A DNA stretch of 64,000 nucleotides from Strigamia acuminata (taxonomy: Eukaryota > Arthropoda > Chilopoda > Geophilomorpha > Linotaeniidae). Positions 1 to 11,656 of this stretch are shown piece after piece. Positions within the stretch are counted from its first letter, which is position 1. Each line of letters begins with the position of its first letter. Position numbers and translations under genes: made by a program. The DNA lies in NCBI GenBank assembly GCA_949358305.1, contig OX442315.1, positions 14,844,427 through 14,908,426 on the forward strand, read 5' to 3'. The notes below the pieces were generated by a model. It had not been told where the DNA came from, made no database searches, and saw only the letters and a list, made by a program, of their open reading frames with translations.

Positions 1-50
1 TTTCACTTCGGAATTGAACGCAGCTATACTCTGTCCAAGTGTAACTTGGG

Positions 51-397
51 CCTATTTCCGATTGGCTGAGCCTCACAACTCACTCTGTGCTGCCACCAGG
101 AAAAATAGTTCAGGGTGGTTTTAAATTTATTTGATAATTTTAATCATTGAAATAATGTAAAGTTGTTTGTATTTTCTAAAAAAATGTATCTTGAAGTCAT
201 AAAATAAAGATTTATGTTGGTTTATTTCAACATTCCTGTTTATTAAGTTTATTGCTTGTTTCTTCCAGGGAACAAAACAATTTTCAAATTATTTTATTGA
301 TTGTTTTGTCTGGAAAGCAGTCAAAATGGCAACCATTGTTTTGATCTATTTTTGGTATCACTACACAAGTGAAAAGGCTCAGCCAATCGGAAATAGG
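51..397. mobile_element. MITE-like element with 23-bp terminal inverted repeats
   Basis: The left end at 51-73 (begins CCTATTTCCGATTGGCTGAG) is the exact reverse complement of 375-397. The interior is AT-rich with no long ORF. The phrase 'attggctgagcc' and the internal 'tgtctggaaagca' resemble parts of the elements at 15288 and 18913, so this may be a distant member of the same family. Confidence 0.7.
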
Positions 398-506
398 AGA
401 AATAGGAGAAATCTGAAAATACCTTAGGATACTAATATAGGTATGCTGAATTTAATGCTGTTGTCCGTTTGGCTCTAGCTGCTATAGTTTTTGCGGAATC
501 GTTGAC

Positions 507-519
507 GACGGACGGACAG

Positions 520-551
<32 letters not shown>
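507..551. repeat. (GACA)n-type microsatellite
   Basis: A run of GACA/GACG units forms a short simple repeat. The bases between it and the 51-397 element contain nothing I recognise. Confidence 0.85.
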
Positions 552-552
<1 letters not shown>

Positions 553-872
553 ACCGTTTCATTAGACTTTCTAAACATCAGGTTTAGAAGTCTAAAATCA
601 TAAATTTTGCGTTACGTAATTTATGGATGGCCCTTTTTGTATTGGGTGTTCCCTACTTGGCCTGGGCCAACTAGCACTGCTAGTCCCCCTCTAAGTGCGC
701 CTGCAAACTGTAATCAATCTTTCAGTACATACAATATCTACTGCATAATAGATGGGAAACACAAATTGCTTTGTTTCTCTCGGGCTTGTGAATTGTGTTT
801 CGTTGAAGTCCTTAACCAATATACTATTTTGTCATTTATTATTTTGTGACACGAGCAGTAACTGATTAAAAA

Positions 873-961
873 ACAGCAAGAATAATTGTTTCAATACCCA
901 AACTGAAGGATGCATGGTCGACAAGAAGGAAGAGTGTAAACGGTACAAATCCTGGTCCATC
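873..961 (+). CDS. possible Cys-rich internal exon, unrecognised
   Basis: An open stretch follows an acceptor-like 'aaaaaacag' and ends at a GTGAAT donor-like site near 962. It encodes a short polar segment with several cysteines (NCF, EGC, EEC). No partner exons could be joined, and the product is not recognised. The downstream bases contain 'ggccctggctccggccc', which looks like a transposon end, so this could equally be non-coding. Confidence is low. Confidence 0.2.
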
Positions 962-1495
962 GGTGAATGTTCGATAGCCCATGCGATCAATCCGGCCCTG
1001 GCTCCGGCCCGCTTTCAAAAGACCTGGCTGTACGACATTTGAAGTGATGGCGGCTGGCATTTCAATTACCAAAATTGTAGAGATAACAAGTAGCTAATCT
1101 CTCCTTATCCTTACCAGACATGAATTTCCTATCTGATAGAAAACATTGTTTCCATGGCTTGTCTCATATTTCCAGCAAGTCATCTGGTAAAATGATCATT
1201 AAAATGGTTGATGGTTTCAGGTTGAGCACTGAGTAGGCTTGCCATATTTTATAATAAATAAACCCTGACATTATAGTGCCATTATCAGTGGAAGACAGGT
1301 TTACTTCAATGCTGGCTTGGTAAAATTTAGTTGCGTAACGCTACCGTCAATGCTCTAATAGACAGCGGGTTGCCGATTGAATGCCGGATCCCTTACAACA
1401 CCCCCTGTAGCACGGACGATCCATTTAACGGCGCATCTATGCAGATACGATGTTAAACAGTGCATATATCTAGATGCAATGTTTAATCGTTGATT

Positions 1496-1987
1496 AGAGA
1501 ATTTGCGGGATGCATTTTCCCCTTACAGTTAAAGACTATACGGTATAAAAATAGTGTAGGGAAAATAATAAATTAAGTTTTTGCAAGCTGCACTTTTCCC
1601 TTATCACTACACTATTTCAGCCAACTACTGACAGTTAGTAACTTTGGGTCTAAAAATTCAATTTGGGGGCGTAAATGTGCAAATTTCTGCATAAAATTCC
1701 ATTATTATGCTTATAAAGTATTGTTTTGGGCCTAAAATTCAATTTTGGGCCTCACTTATCATTCAATCTACGTACCTTTGACTGTGATGTGTTTGATCGG
1801 GACAGCAAAATAATCGCCATTTGCAATGGGCGGAGCTAACAATATAGTGTTCTCAATTCTGATTGGCTGCGCTATATTTTAATTTAGTGTTGAAAACGAT
1901 ACACTAAAGATTTTTCCCTTACGATATGGCACTGAAATAGTGTATCGTGGAGCAAAATAAGGAAAAAATGCATCCCGCAAACTCTCT
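1496..1987. mobile_element. MITE-like element with about 27-bp inverted repeats
   Basis: The left end (AGAGAATTTGCGGGATGCAT) and the right end (ATGCATCCCGCAAACTCTCT) are imperfect inverted copies. The interior has a second pair of inverted words around 'acactattt'. A fragment of the same end word recurs near 27290. No ORF is present. Confidence 0.7.
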
Positions 1988-2001
1988 ATTGTGTTACTAT
2001 A

Positions 2002-2133
2002 CTATAATTCGTTATATCAAAATTTTCTAACATGGTGTTCTATGGCCAGCCAACCAAACCAGCCATTTTTAGGTATTCGTTATATCGATAATTCGTTATA
2101 TCGCGATTCGTTATAAAGAGTTTCGACTGTATA
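2002..2133. mobile_element. truncated pogo/Tigger-like MITE
   Basis: The 'ttcgttatatcgataattcg' region and the end 'agagtttcgactg' match the right half of the complete element at 26750-26933. The left end is missing. From 2134 to about 3525 I see only AT-rich sequence without a supported gene. Confidence 0.65.
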
Positions 2134-3524
2134 ACACAACTAAAGTATGGTTCCTTAAATAAATGCAAATACTATAAGCTCATTTATGGATCGTCATGTT
2201 AAATCCTTTTAACTAATTGCAATTAATTTCAATAGTTTGTGTTTTATTTTATTATAATTCCAGTAACATGCAAAACTGAAATAAGGTCATCTGCATTCTC
2301 TCAATCATAGTCAATATGTTGCAATTCTAAATAAATTATTGATTCATTCGCAAACACTAATGTCACATTAAAATTAACATTAAATTCGCCTGTCATCAGT
2401 CAGCAAATAATCCCATGAATAATAAAACAACTCATTTCGCCCATTTTACATTGAAAACAATTCATCCCACGACAGTAGTGTTATGATTTTTAATCAACTC
2501 GAATCTAAAAATAAAATTTAATTTTCCATTTTTAAAAGAATAAAAAAATAAAAAAAATAACAATTTTGTTTACAATGCCGAGTGTAAACAAACGAGCAAA
2601 ATAAAAGCTTTGGGTCAACAGAACTTGTGTTTTGACGCAGTCGAGTTTGAACTTTGGACTGAAACAAAGTTTAACAAGTAAAAATCACAATTTTAAGATA
2701 ATCTCACTGACTCAAACAACAAAAATCCCACTGTGTCACATTTTCACTGACAACATATTAGCTTGTTTGTCATTTCGTGTCAAATTGTAAATTAATTTAA
2801 AATTAAATTTAAAAAAAAAAAAAATTGATAAAAATAAATATTCAATTTGATCTTCAATCAATAATTAATCGTATTAAAAGTACTCACCTCTCATCAGTGT
2901 TGCCACTTCCATCATTCGGACAGAATTTTCCATCAAGATTTTATGTCTGAGCATGCGCAAGGTCAAGAACGTGATTATTATAGCTTGAGGTGAGGGAGTG
3001 TTGAAACTGTTTAATGGATTTCCCCCACAAATGTCCTAGAATTAAAAAGGTCATCTTTTTTTCCTCAAACATTTTAACTGCGTAAAAAGTTTTCAAAACA
3101 ATTTTTTTTTCCGTGTTGATTTTTTTTCTCTCTTCAATTTAGTGTTTTTTGAATCTGAAAATTAAAAAAAAATGTATATAAAATTAAAAAATTATAATAA
3201 TTAAAGTAATAAGTGTCACGTAATTTTTAAAAAGAAAAAAATCAGAATCAAAACATGTTTAGGAAATAAGTGCAAAAGATTTTAAATATTTCTTATTTAA
3301 TTAAAAGATAACATTCATCATGTCAAGTTTTTTAGTGTTTTTATTTGCCACAGTGGCACTGCTGTGTGCAAGCTTATTTCTAACATGGAGCTGTGGCTAA
3401 TGAAATGGTAATATAATTGGGAGGAAAAAATATGGAACAATAATAAGTGGCAACTCGTTCGTTGCTTTTGAAGAACGGGTTACGGTAATTATTTTGCAGA
3501 AATGCGTGCAAAAACCTGACAAGA
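2134..3524. other. AT-rich intergenic sequence, no gene recognised
   Basis: There are no ORFs of note, no splice-bounded open stretch and no tandem repeat. Poly-A and poly-T tracts are common. Confidence 0.5.
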
Positions 3525-4325
3525 AATCTCATAAAATTTCTAAAATCTCATGAAATTCCAGCAATCTCATGAAATTCCAGAAATCTCATAAAATTCCAAA
3601 AATCTCATGAAATTCCAGAAAACTCATAAAATTTTTAGAAATCTCATGATATTCCAAAAATCTCGTGGAATTCCAGAAATCTCATGAAATTCCAGAAATC
3701 TCACGAAATTCCAGAAATCTCATGAAATTCCAGAAATCTCACGAAATTCCAGAAATCTCATGAAATTCCAAAAATCTAACAAAATTCCAGAAATCACATA
3801 AAATTCAAGAAATCCTAGAAATCTCATAAAATTCCAGAAATTCATAAAATTCCAGAAATTCATAAAATTCCAGAAATTCATAAAATTCCAAAAATTCATA
3901 AAATTCCAGAAATTCATAAAATTCCAGAAATTCATAAAATTCCAGAAATTCTAGAAATCTAATAAAATTCCAGAAATCTCATAAAATTCCAGAAATCTCA
4001 TAAAATTCCAGAAATCTCATAAAATTCTAGAAATTCATAAAATTCCAGAAATTCTAGAAATCTAATAAAATTCCAGAAATCTCATAAAATTCCAGAAATC
4101 TCATAAAATTCCAGAAATCTCATAAAATTCCAGAAATCTCAAAATTCCAGAAATCTCATAAAATTTCAGAAATCTCATAAAATTCCAGAAATCTTATAAA
4201 ATTCCAGAAATCTCATAAAATTCCAGAAATCTCATAAAATTCCAGAAATCTCATAAAATTCCAGAAATCTCATAAAATTCCAGAAATCTCATAAAATCCT
4301 AAAAATCTCATAAAATTCTATAAAT
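3525..4325. repeat. minisatellite, about 19-bp unit 'aaatctcataaaattccag'
   Basis: About 40 imperfect copies of a 19-bp unit run through this block. A sub-block at about 3836-3955 has an 18-bp variant that has lost 'ctc' (aaattcataaaattccag). The spurious peptide repeats (MNFWNF) on the minus strand simply reflect the 18-bp sub-block being a multiple of three. Confidence 0.95.
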
Positions 4326-6534
4326 GGTGTTTCTACTTGTTGTGATTTAGCATATTGCACCAATAGGATAGACCAAAAATTAATCTTTAAAACAAATTAT
4401 TTGTGATACAGTATATACAGTAGTTTTTTGCTACTTTTTTATAGCAGAGCTCAATGGATATTTATTTTGATTAATTTAATTGCTAACAAGATTAACAGAC
4501 ATTACATTTCAACCGAAAACTTTTTTTTTCAAATAAAAATTCATTGCCATTTGAAAACAGCAGTATATCTTTAAAGAAAAGCAATAAACTAACCAACATA
4601 AAAAACTACACGTTATACAGGCCAATCCCGTTGTAACTAATAACAAAAAATGATCAAAAAAGAGTTTGTTATACTCGTATACCAAATCTGCAATAACAAC
4701 AACAATACAACAAATAATTTTTTGTGTCAATTATATGTCACTTAACTTGCAATAGTAACAATTCATTCAAAGTTTCTGTTGTTGTTATTGTACAGTTTTC
4801 TATGTTTGCATAAACAGTAAAAACAGTAAACAAAACTATGATGCGTGTGAAATTATTAAGTTTTTGTGCATTTATAGTTTGCTTAACAGCAATTAATAGG
4901 CCTATTCCTTCATTTTCACCCTGTTAGTCACCAAACTATGGTCCACTTCTTTCAATTAGTATTCGTTTACTCACGATTTTTTGGCAGTGATGCTTCATCT
5001 GCAAGCATTACAACAATCGGTAATCAGATCCCAATCTAAGTATCACAGTTCTGACGTCCATTGTGTTTACAATAAGCACAAAAACAGCAACAAGCAAATA
5101 TAAAAAAAATACATTTTTTTGGAAAAAGGATTTTATATTGCTTCTCGAATCGCCGTCAGAATGCGCTACCAACACCAAATGATACTGACTGCCATGTCCG
5201 TGCCAAAAATCGCAAATAAATACACTTTTTCACATTAGAATATCAAAACAAAATATATAAACAGATAGAGAATTATATTTTAAATAGGATTGCATTAGTT
5301 TCAGAATTTATTAACCACTTTATTAAGAAAAACAAAGCAGATTTAGAGTCGACCCAGGCAATCTGGCATCCATTTTAGCGAGTTCGTAATAATATTTTCC
5401 CAAAATAATATTGCATTTATTTTTCATTTATTTTTTTGTAAACAGTCATATTCTCTAATTTCACAAAAAATTCATGGTCTAACCCTTTCGGACTCCACAA
5501 AATCCATAAAATTGAAGAATCTCCATCTCTATTCTAAGATGGCTATTTGACTTCCAGCTTAACGAACCATGCATTCAATCGTATCACGTGACTCGAATAA
5601 TCATTATTTCTATCCAGTTCAATATCAACATGCGTCATTAATTGAAAAAGTGAATAATCGCAAAAATCTATCAAATAATTACTCCGTTTTGAAACGACCT
5701 AATTTATATCTCAATTCACCGAAACAGACTCGGACCAACAATCGATTTATTTCAACATTTCTCTCTACGCCCACGTGGCTATTTCAGTTCGAGGTAATTG
5801 GTAAACAAAAACATCCGGCAAGTATTTTTCAATGCCAATTTCCCAACACTTAATTACAGCCATAAATAATGCATTACATTTAAATCAGATTGTAAACAAT
5901 GAACATAAAAAAAACACACAAACAACTGCTGCAACCAAGATCAACGAACTAGAGTGAATGGATAACATCAAATTGAAAAAGCCTCAGTTTATCCACTTTT
6001 AATGTAGATTTATAAAATTTCAAACATGAAAATGAGTATGCACGGTCTCTTGGTACAAGTTAGAACCGAAAAAAAAAATAGTGAAGTTCTACTCATGTTT
6101 CAAAACCAACATCAGGCCCCCAACTTTGTTAGCAAGCTAGATTATATTACGGCTGCATGTTGTTCAGTCTCCACGTGAAATACGTTAAACTCGTGTGGGA
6201 AAAGCCGTACTCATAGCAACCCTACCGTAGAGTTAATGCAGCACCTTCATTCTCCGACCGTGCTCAAAAAGGTCCCAAGCACAGAAAACATCTGCTTAAA
6301 GAGGGCAGAATTTCATGTTTATGCAAACATGTTAGTAAAATAAAATAATGGAATACCTGGTGCAATCCTAATTCTCCTTACTGCTTTTACCACAGACCTA
6401 AATACACTAGACTGCAAACTGAGGGATTGTGGGTAAGAAGCGTATGATTTCAAGAAGTGCCAACACTAGAGTATCTCTCACTTCCTGTCAACGTTATAGC
6501 TGCCTGAAATCAGCATACAAGTAAAATTTGCAAA
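4326..6534. other. AT-rich intergenic sequence, no gene recognised
   Basis: Only short ORFs without splice or family support are present. Nothing here was convincing as a gene or a repeat family. Confidence 0.5.
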
Positions 6535-6896
6535 CGAAAATGTCTCGAATTTTGATGAAAATTACTAGAATTTGAAAATGACTCGAATTTGAAAATGACT
6601 CGAATTTGAAAATGACTCGAATTTGAAAATGACTCGAATTTGAAAATGACTCGAATTTGAAAATGACTCGAATTTGAAAATGACTCGAATTTGAAAATGA
6701 CTCGAATTTGAAAATGACTCGAATTTGAAAATGACTCGAATTTGAAAATGACTCGAATTTGAAAATGACTCGAATTTGAAAATGACTCGAATTTGAAAAT
6801 GACTCGAATTTGAAAATGACTCGAATTTGAAAATGACTCGAATTTGAAAATGACTCGAATTTGAAAATGACTCGAATTTGAAAATGACTCGAATTT
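6535..6896. repeat. minisatellite, 17-bp unit 'aaaatgactcgaatttg'
   Basis: About twenty near-perfect copies of a 17-bp unit, with degenerate copies at both edges ('gtctcgaattttgatg' on the left and 'gactcaaaatcttg' to about 7080 on the right). The 17-bp length is not a multiple of three and all frames close quickly, so it is not coding. Confidence 0.95.
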
Positions 6897-7499
6897 TAAT
6901 AAAAATAAACTCGAAATTAAGTAAAATTTATGAATTTCAGTTGTAAATGACTCTATATTATACTGTATTACATTTACAAATTTAAGTTGTAAAGGATCTC
7001 TAAATTATTTTTCATTTACAGATTTAACCCGAAAATGACTCAAAATCTTGTTAAATTCACAAATTTAAGACGAAAATGACTCAGAACAGGAAGTTGGAGC
7101 GCATCAGTGACGTCACTACCGAGGTATTTCGATATTGTTCAGCTTTGGAATGCCAAAATTCATCAAAAATTGGCAAAAATATCTATTTTTGTAGCTAAAA
7201 ATTTTGATTTAACATCAACTTTGTAGCAATGCATAAAAACATGCTAAAAATGTGAATTTGTGCTTGAATTCACCTGCTTGTTTGTCGTCGTATAAATAAC
7301 GCCACCTAGTGACAGTATTTATAAACTTTTGAAAATTGTCATGGCGGAACGAGGTTACAAGTTTAACAATGCTTTTAAATAATACCCTGTAACTTTGACA
7401 GTTAAAAATGTACCTAACCTTTTTTCAGGTAATTTAAAAAAAAATAGAGAAATTGTTTATTTCTGTTCCTACGAACTTTAAGTTTTATCGTCGGTAAAA

Positions 7500-7680
7500 T
7501 AGTACAGTATTATGCAGTAGTATGCTTAAAGCGGCATGCTGCTCAAAGTAAAATTACCAACTTTTGGGAAATTCACTTAAGAATGTTTATAAAATGCCGG
7601 TACAATCGGAGTGAACCAGCAGTATGGTGAAACCCGTGCTACAACAGCATGCCGCTTAAAGCGAGGTAACACCCACATGC
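7500..7680. other. inverted 'gcatgccgcttaaagc' words; short non-autonomous element suspected
   Basis: The words 'ttaaagcggcatgctg' (about 7527) and 'cagcatgccgcttaaagcga' (about 7646) are inverted relative to each other and flank about 110 bp. Related GGCATGCCG words cluster at 21275-21610. Confidence 0.4.
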
Positions 7681-7889
7681 AAAAAGTCAGTGTGAGGTAC
7701 AACAAAATGAGGCGATGCGTTTAGGTTGAGGGAAACAAGTGGAATGCTTTATTTGACGAAGTACAAAGAAAAAGGAAAAGGGGTCAAGTACAGGGTTACC
7801 CGAGAAGTCCACGGGCAGTGACCAAAGGTCAAGTGCGCGTGGCGCCAAAGGTCACCCGTGGACAGAAAGGGTTACAGTCAGTTAGAGCT

Positions 7890-8086
7890 ACCTAAACTCT
7901 ATTCCAAAAAGTAATTGAAATACTCCCATTGGTTGGTTGGTGCTCTAGTTCAGTTGTGTATTGAATATGATGCTGTTTTCAGATTCCAGTAGACTTGTGC
8001 GAAGATTTTCAATGCATTTATACTGGTGTTATGAATCTCCCAACCAATGGGAGTATTTCAATTACTTTTTGGAATAGAGTTTAGGT
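7890..8086. mobile_element. MITE with about 47-bp terminal inverted repeats
   Basis: Bases 7890-7936 (begin ACCTAAACTCTATTCC) are an essentially perfect inverted copy of 8040-8086 (end GGAATAGAGTTTAGGT). The intervening loop of about 100 bp is non-coding. No clear target-site duplication was seen. The perfect arms suggest recent amplification or a hairpin-maintained copy. Confidence 0.85.
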
Positions 8087-8519
8087 CCATTAACTAAAGG
8101 ACTTCTCATCTGACACTTTTTCTGAATCTAAATCGTCCCGCATAAAAATGAAGTAAGCGCCATCTGTTGTCACAATGCTAAAACTTTTTGCGGACAAATG
8201 GCGTCAATATTAACAGTTATCAAAGAACAATACCGCCGCCATTTGCCGGCAAAATGGCCGTGGATGGCACCATGATCACAAGACAGAATTGCATCGCAGT
8301 CTAACTATTGATTTATGCTAGATGCGAAGTCCGGTAATTAATCGTCCTAGGTTAGACTAAACAGCTTTTTAAACTGCATATTTAAACTGCCTTCCTCGAT
8401 CTAACTTCAAAAATGGCGGCCGATTTAGTCTGTTTTCAGCCGCAGTGGACATGGACACAACATTTAAACAATAAAAAATGTTTAAATGCAGCTTAAACAT
8501 GCATTATTAAATGCACCTA

Positions 8520-8556
8520 GTGAAACCTGTTCATGCCAACTACGAACAGGTTTCAC
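8520..8556. other. perfect 13-bp stem hairpin
   Basis: GTGAAACCTGTTC and its exact reverse complement are separated by 11 bases. The function is unknown. Confidence 0.6.
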
Positions 8557-8671
8557 TTTAATAATTTAAGTTATGACAATTAGACTTGTGATAAGTAAAA
8601 TCATACATGCACCCAGTACTGTCGACAGACTAGATCTCGTCCTAAGGCAAACGGTTAAATATCACCCCTGA

Positions 8672-8720
8672 TGTATTATATTATATTATATTATATCATA
8701 TTATATTATATTATATTAGA
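8672..8720. repeat. (TATTA)n microsatellite
   Basis: TATTA pentamers run in tandem. They overlap the distal end of the minus-strand open frame described at 8706-9146. Confidence 0.85.
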
Positions 8721-9146
8721 AAATCTTTGCCCGGCACCCTTGTTAAGAGGCATCGTGATCGTGAGACAGACTGCCTCTGTTACACCCTGTCGACAGTACT
8801 GACGTGAATGCACCAACAAAAATGCTAAAACCGTTATTGAAATAAAACTTATACCACATATGCTAATATCCAAGCAGACTTTTTGAGAATCTAATGTTGG
8901 CATTCCCCCGTTGTTGAATTTTTCCACTTCGATCAGTGATTCACTGGTAACTGGTGTCGATTCCTTTCATCAAAAGTGCTTCTGCTTGAGGCATCCAGCA
9001 AGTGAGTTGTCATAATTCCAACTACAAACACCAGACAGTGCACACGTTTCTGCTCGAATATCTTGAATGAGCATGCTCTGTTGTGTCGTATCATCAGCGG
9101 CATCTGGCAAGGATATCAGGAGAACCAATTTTAATACAATGTGCAT
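8706..9146 (-). CDS. putative small type I membrane protein interrupted by two in-frame TGA codons
   Basis: Starting at the ATG at 9146, the minus strand reads a hydrophobic signal-like N-terminus (MHIVLKLVLLISLPDA), then a short polar region with Cys residues (ETCALSGVCSW), to residue 58. It meets TGA TGA at 8972-8967, then continues in the same frame through a polar stretch and a transmembrane segment (CGISFISITVLAFLLV) followed by a short basic tail. A phase-1 GT-AG intron at 8951-9031 (81 bp, a multiple of three) would remove both stops. Its acceptor has a poor pyrimidine tract. The alternatives are a decayed gene or stop-codon read-through. The family is not recognised, and the true 3' end may splice near 8790. 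Confidence 0.4.
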
Positions 9147-9337
9147 TCATATAAATCTTCCAACTTTAATTTTCCTCATCACAGCAACACGTCTAGAACA
9201 AAGCCAACACCAAAAGTATTCGCCCATCTTCACTTTTTGCATTGACAAAAATTAAAAACATCAAGAACGACTGGAAATGTATATATTTAGCTTAAAATTT
9301 GGCCAAACAAACAACTAAATACAGTAGAGCAGGGGTT

Positions 9338-9420
9338 TCCAAACTTTTTAGCATTGCGACCCATTTTTAAGCCAGGCAATCTTCCGCGCCCCACTTTATC
9401 TACTGGTGCATTAAATTTTT
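9338..9420. mobile_element. hAT-type element end (fragment)
   Basis: The sequence 'caggggtttccaaacttttt' is the typical terminal word of hAT MITEs. The opposite end was not located with confidence. Confidence 0.45.
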
Positions 9421-10169
9421 CAAAAATGAACTACTAAAAAGAAAAAAAGAAATAATCGCCCACCACGCTGCTTGTTCCGTAAGTATTTGCCCATTACACT
9501 TACGGTAAGTGTGACATCAAGAGTAAAATTATTTTCTTCTAATTTACAAATTTTTATTTTTTTAATATTAGTAAACAATGACATGGATTTTGAGAGAATA
9601 GAAGGTATACAAGTTGGTGCTTCTAGTGTTAATCATATCAGGTTCTTTTCACCATGGTTCACTCCTTTTGTGTAGCACCAACAGGGTTAGACTATAGCAC
9701 CAAGAGAAGCAAGAGAGTTGGGATTAAAGAGCATGTGATGCACAAAGGCCCTTCAAATTTTCAAAGTTAAATAATAGGCACTGAAGGCATTGTTATATGC
9801 AGATAGAAGCTTGTGACTAATAACATAGAACCACACATTCATGTCAAGTTATATTCAAGGTCATTTTAAAGAGGTCTGATGGGGGCCCCACTGTGGGGCC
9901 TCCAAGACTTAAAGTTATTTCAAAATAAATATCACGAATAAATGGTTTAAGTTAATATAAATGAACACTGGGTGAATTCAAAGTGAAATTAATTATTTGA
10001 CTTATCATAATCTGAATTATCAACAATTCATGCAAGTATTAAAATTTAGACAATAGGTGCGTTCAAAGTTTCAGTTTATACTGTTTATGTAGTTTATAAA
10101 AACAATCAAAATAGTATGCACAAACGTGCCTAACCGTGACTGTGTTGATGCATGTCATCATGTTCAATA
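9421..10169. other. intergenic, with an interspersed repeat at its right end
   Basis: No gene is recognised. Bases about 10060-10140 ('gcgttcaaagtttcagttta' onward) match segments near 10801-10880 and 35098-35185, so they belong to a dispersed repeat family. Confidence 0.5.
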
Positions 10170-10457
10170 TCAAGCAGATACAGTCCGCCGACAAGTAAAA
10201 GCCGTCGAATTACGGAGCACTCGCAAGGTCTTCTTCAGTGCAGAGTCTTCTTCACCCAGCTTTCTCACAAAATGTTCCATGTCTCCATAGGCAGAAAGCT
10301 CCACAAATGGCAGCTGGCTGATGTATGTCACCGCGCTGTCTTCAACGACGCAGGAAGAAACATGAAGTTTCTCTAGGTTTGGCATAATCTGGCACATTAG
10401 TTCACACGCACTGACTGTAAGTGGACTTTTCCAGGACAGTGCTAACTCTGTCAGAAC
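10170..10457 (-). CDS. terminal exon of a leucine-rich-repeat protein
   Basis: An acceptor 'atttatcgcgtag' at 10458 is followed by an open frame of 95 codons to a TGA at 10170-10172. The protein has LRR spacing: VLTELALSW, then MPNLEKLHVSSC followed by ITYISQLPF-like segments (VEDSAVTYISQLPFVEL). The C-terminus is lysine- and arginine-rich. Upstream exons are uncertain: the open stretch at 11538-11656 is a candidate but its phase does not join directly. It may belong to the same locus as the exon chain at 18694-27975 or be a separate gene remnant. The LRR fold is inferred from leucine spacing only. Confidence 0.5.
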   Translation of the reverse strand, partial: VLTELALSWKSPLTVSACELMCQIMPNLEKLHVSSCVVEDSAVTYISQLPFVELSAYGDMEHFVRKLGEEDSALKKTLRVLRNSTAFTCRRTVSA

Positions 10458-10800
10458 CTACGCGATAAATACAATTAAAAGAATTAAAACAAATCTTTTT
10501 AAGTTGTCTATGCATGTCTTTTGGATTTTCCATTAATGTGCACGTAAATTCTATGTACAGTCGAGGACAAAAAAACTTCCCTTCTGTTTAGCTGTTTTAA
10601 TTTTATCTACCAGGTGGCATAAAAATCCATTGAGATTCAATGATATCAATCTTGACCCGGTCTCTCGTCTTGCCCTAGCAACGGTATTAAAAGATAGACC
10701 TGGCAAATAATGATGGATAAACTTAGAACAGCTAAACTGAAGGAAAGTTTTTTTTGTCCACGACTGTACAAAATGCATTTTTTAATATAGAAATAAGTAG

Positions 10801-10880
10801 ATGCGTTCAAAGTTTCGGTTTATGCCGTTTATGCCATTTATAAAAACGACAAAAATAGTATGCAAAATCGTGCCCTAACA
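10801..10880. repeat. dispersed repeat fragment (copies at 10060 and 35098)
   Basis: The text 'gcgttcaaagtttcggttta' and the following 'tataaaaacgacaaaaatag' recur with small changes at 10060-10140 and 35098-35185. This is probably one arm of a longer non-autonomous element. Confidence 0.6.
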
Positions 10881-11057
10881 AGCACATCGATGATTAGGCT
10901 ACATTGCTCTACCTCCCATGGGCACTCATCTAAGGGGTCATGACCATGCTAATTTAATAGATCTGACTGTAGGCAACTCGAGTTGTGTGCAAATGAGTGA
11001 TCAAGTGAGCCAATTGCCTAATTAGGTACTCCACCTGTGCACATTCGAGTAATTTTT

Positions 11058-11128
11058 TATATATCATCCACTCTTTCACACAAGTCAAATCTACATTGGA
11101 GTTGATGAAATGAAAGTGGATGATATAT
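11058..11128. other. imperfect hairpin, 17-bp arms
   Basis: The words 'tatatcatccactctttca' and 'tgaaagtggatgatata' form inverted arms around a loop of about 35 bases. This may be a small foldback element. Confidence 0.5.
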
Positions 11129-11537
11129 ATTCTTAAAAAAATTATCTGCAAATTAGTTTTGAAGGTTTAAAGAAATTACAAAACATAAACTTTAATCTTC
11201 ACGAATAAATGTAATCAAAAGGCAAAATTGTGCAAAATTAATACAACTTTTAAAGTTGTAGTGAAGCTTAAGCTCCAATGCCTTTGTTGTTAACTTCCAG
11301 ACTATTATCTCATCTTGAATTATACATCAAGGAATCCATTAAGCTGAAAGAGTATTAATATTAAAGACAAGCTTTCTTTGAAATTTGTAAAATAGAATAA
11401 GAAAGAGACTGATGGATTAAGTTTAGTTTCCGCCTGCATTTGTTCTATTTCTTGTCAACATTAACAAAGTCACTACAAAACAAAGGATATACAATTGGCA
11501 AAGTAAATTTGCATAAAATGAAATGTGTAGTTTGAAC

Positions 11538-11656
11538 CTTGCAAAAAGATTAACATCAGGGGCAGCATTATCCATTTTGAGACTCCCTTTGGACCATTTT
11601 GGCAGAGTTTCTTGGGAATGCCATAACAGCAAATTTTCAGCACTGTCAGAGCAAAC
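11538..11656 (-). CDS. possible internal exon, unrecognised
   Basis: An acceptor-like 'gatgaaaag' precedes an open stretch that reads VCSDSAENLLLW through MDNAAPDVNLFA and ends at a GTTCAA donor-like site. The composition looks protein-like, but it ends in phase 2 and cannot join the 10457 exon directly. It may belong to the same LRR locus. Weak. Confidence 0.25.

Noticed and set aside
3720-3935. MNFWNF repeat peptide
   Set aside because: Artefact of the 18-bp sub-block of the 19-bp minisatellite.
3525-4325. CRISPR-like array
   Set aside because: The units are contiguous with no unique spacers, and the context is eukaryotic. The same applies to every other array in the window.
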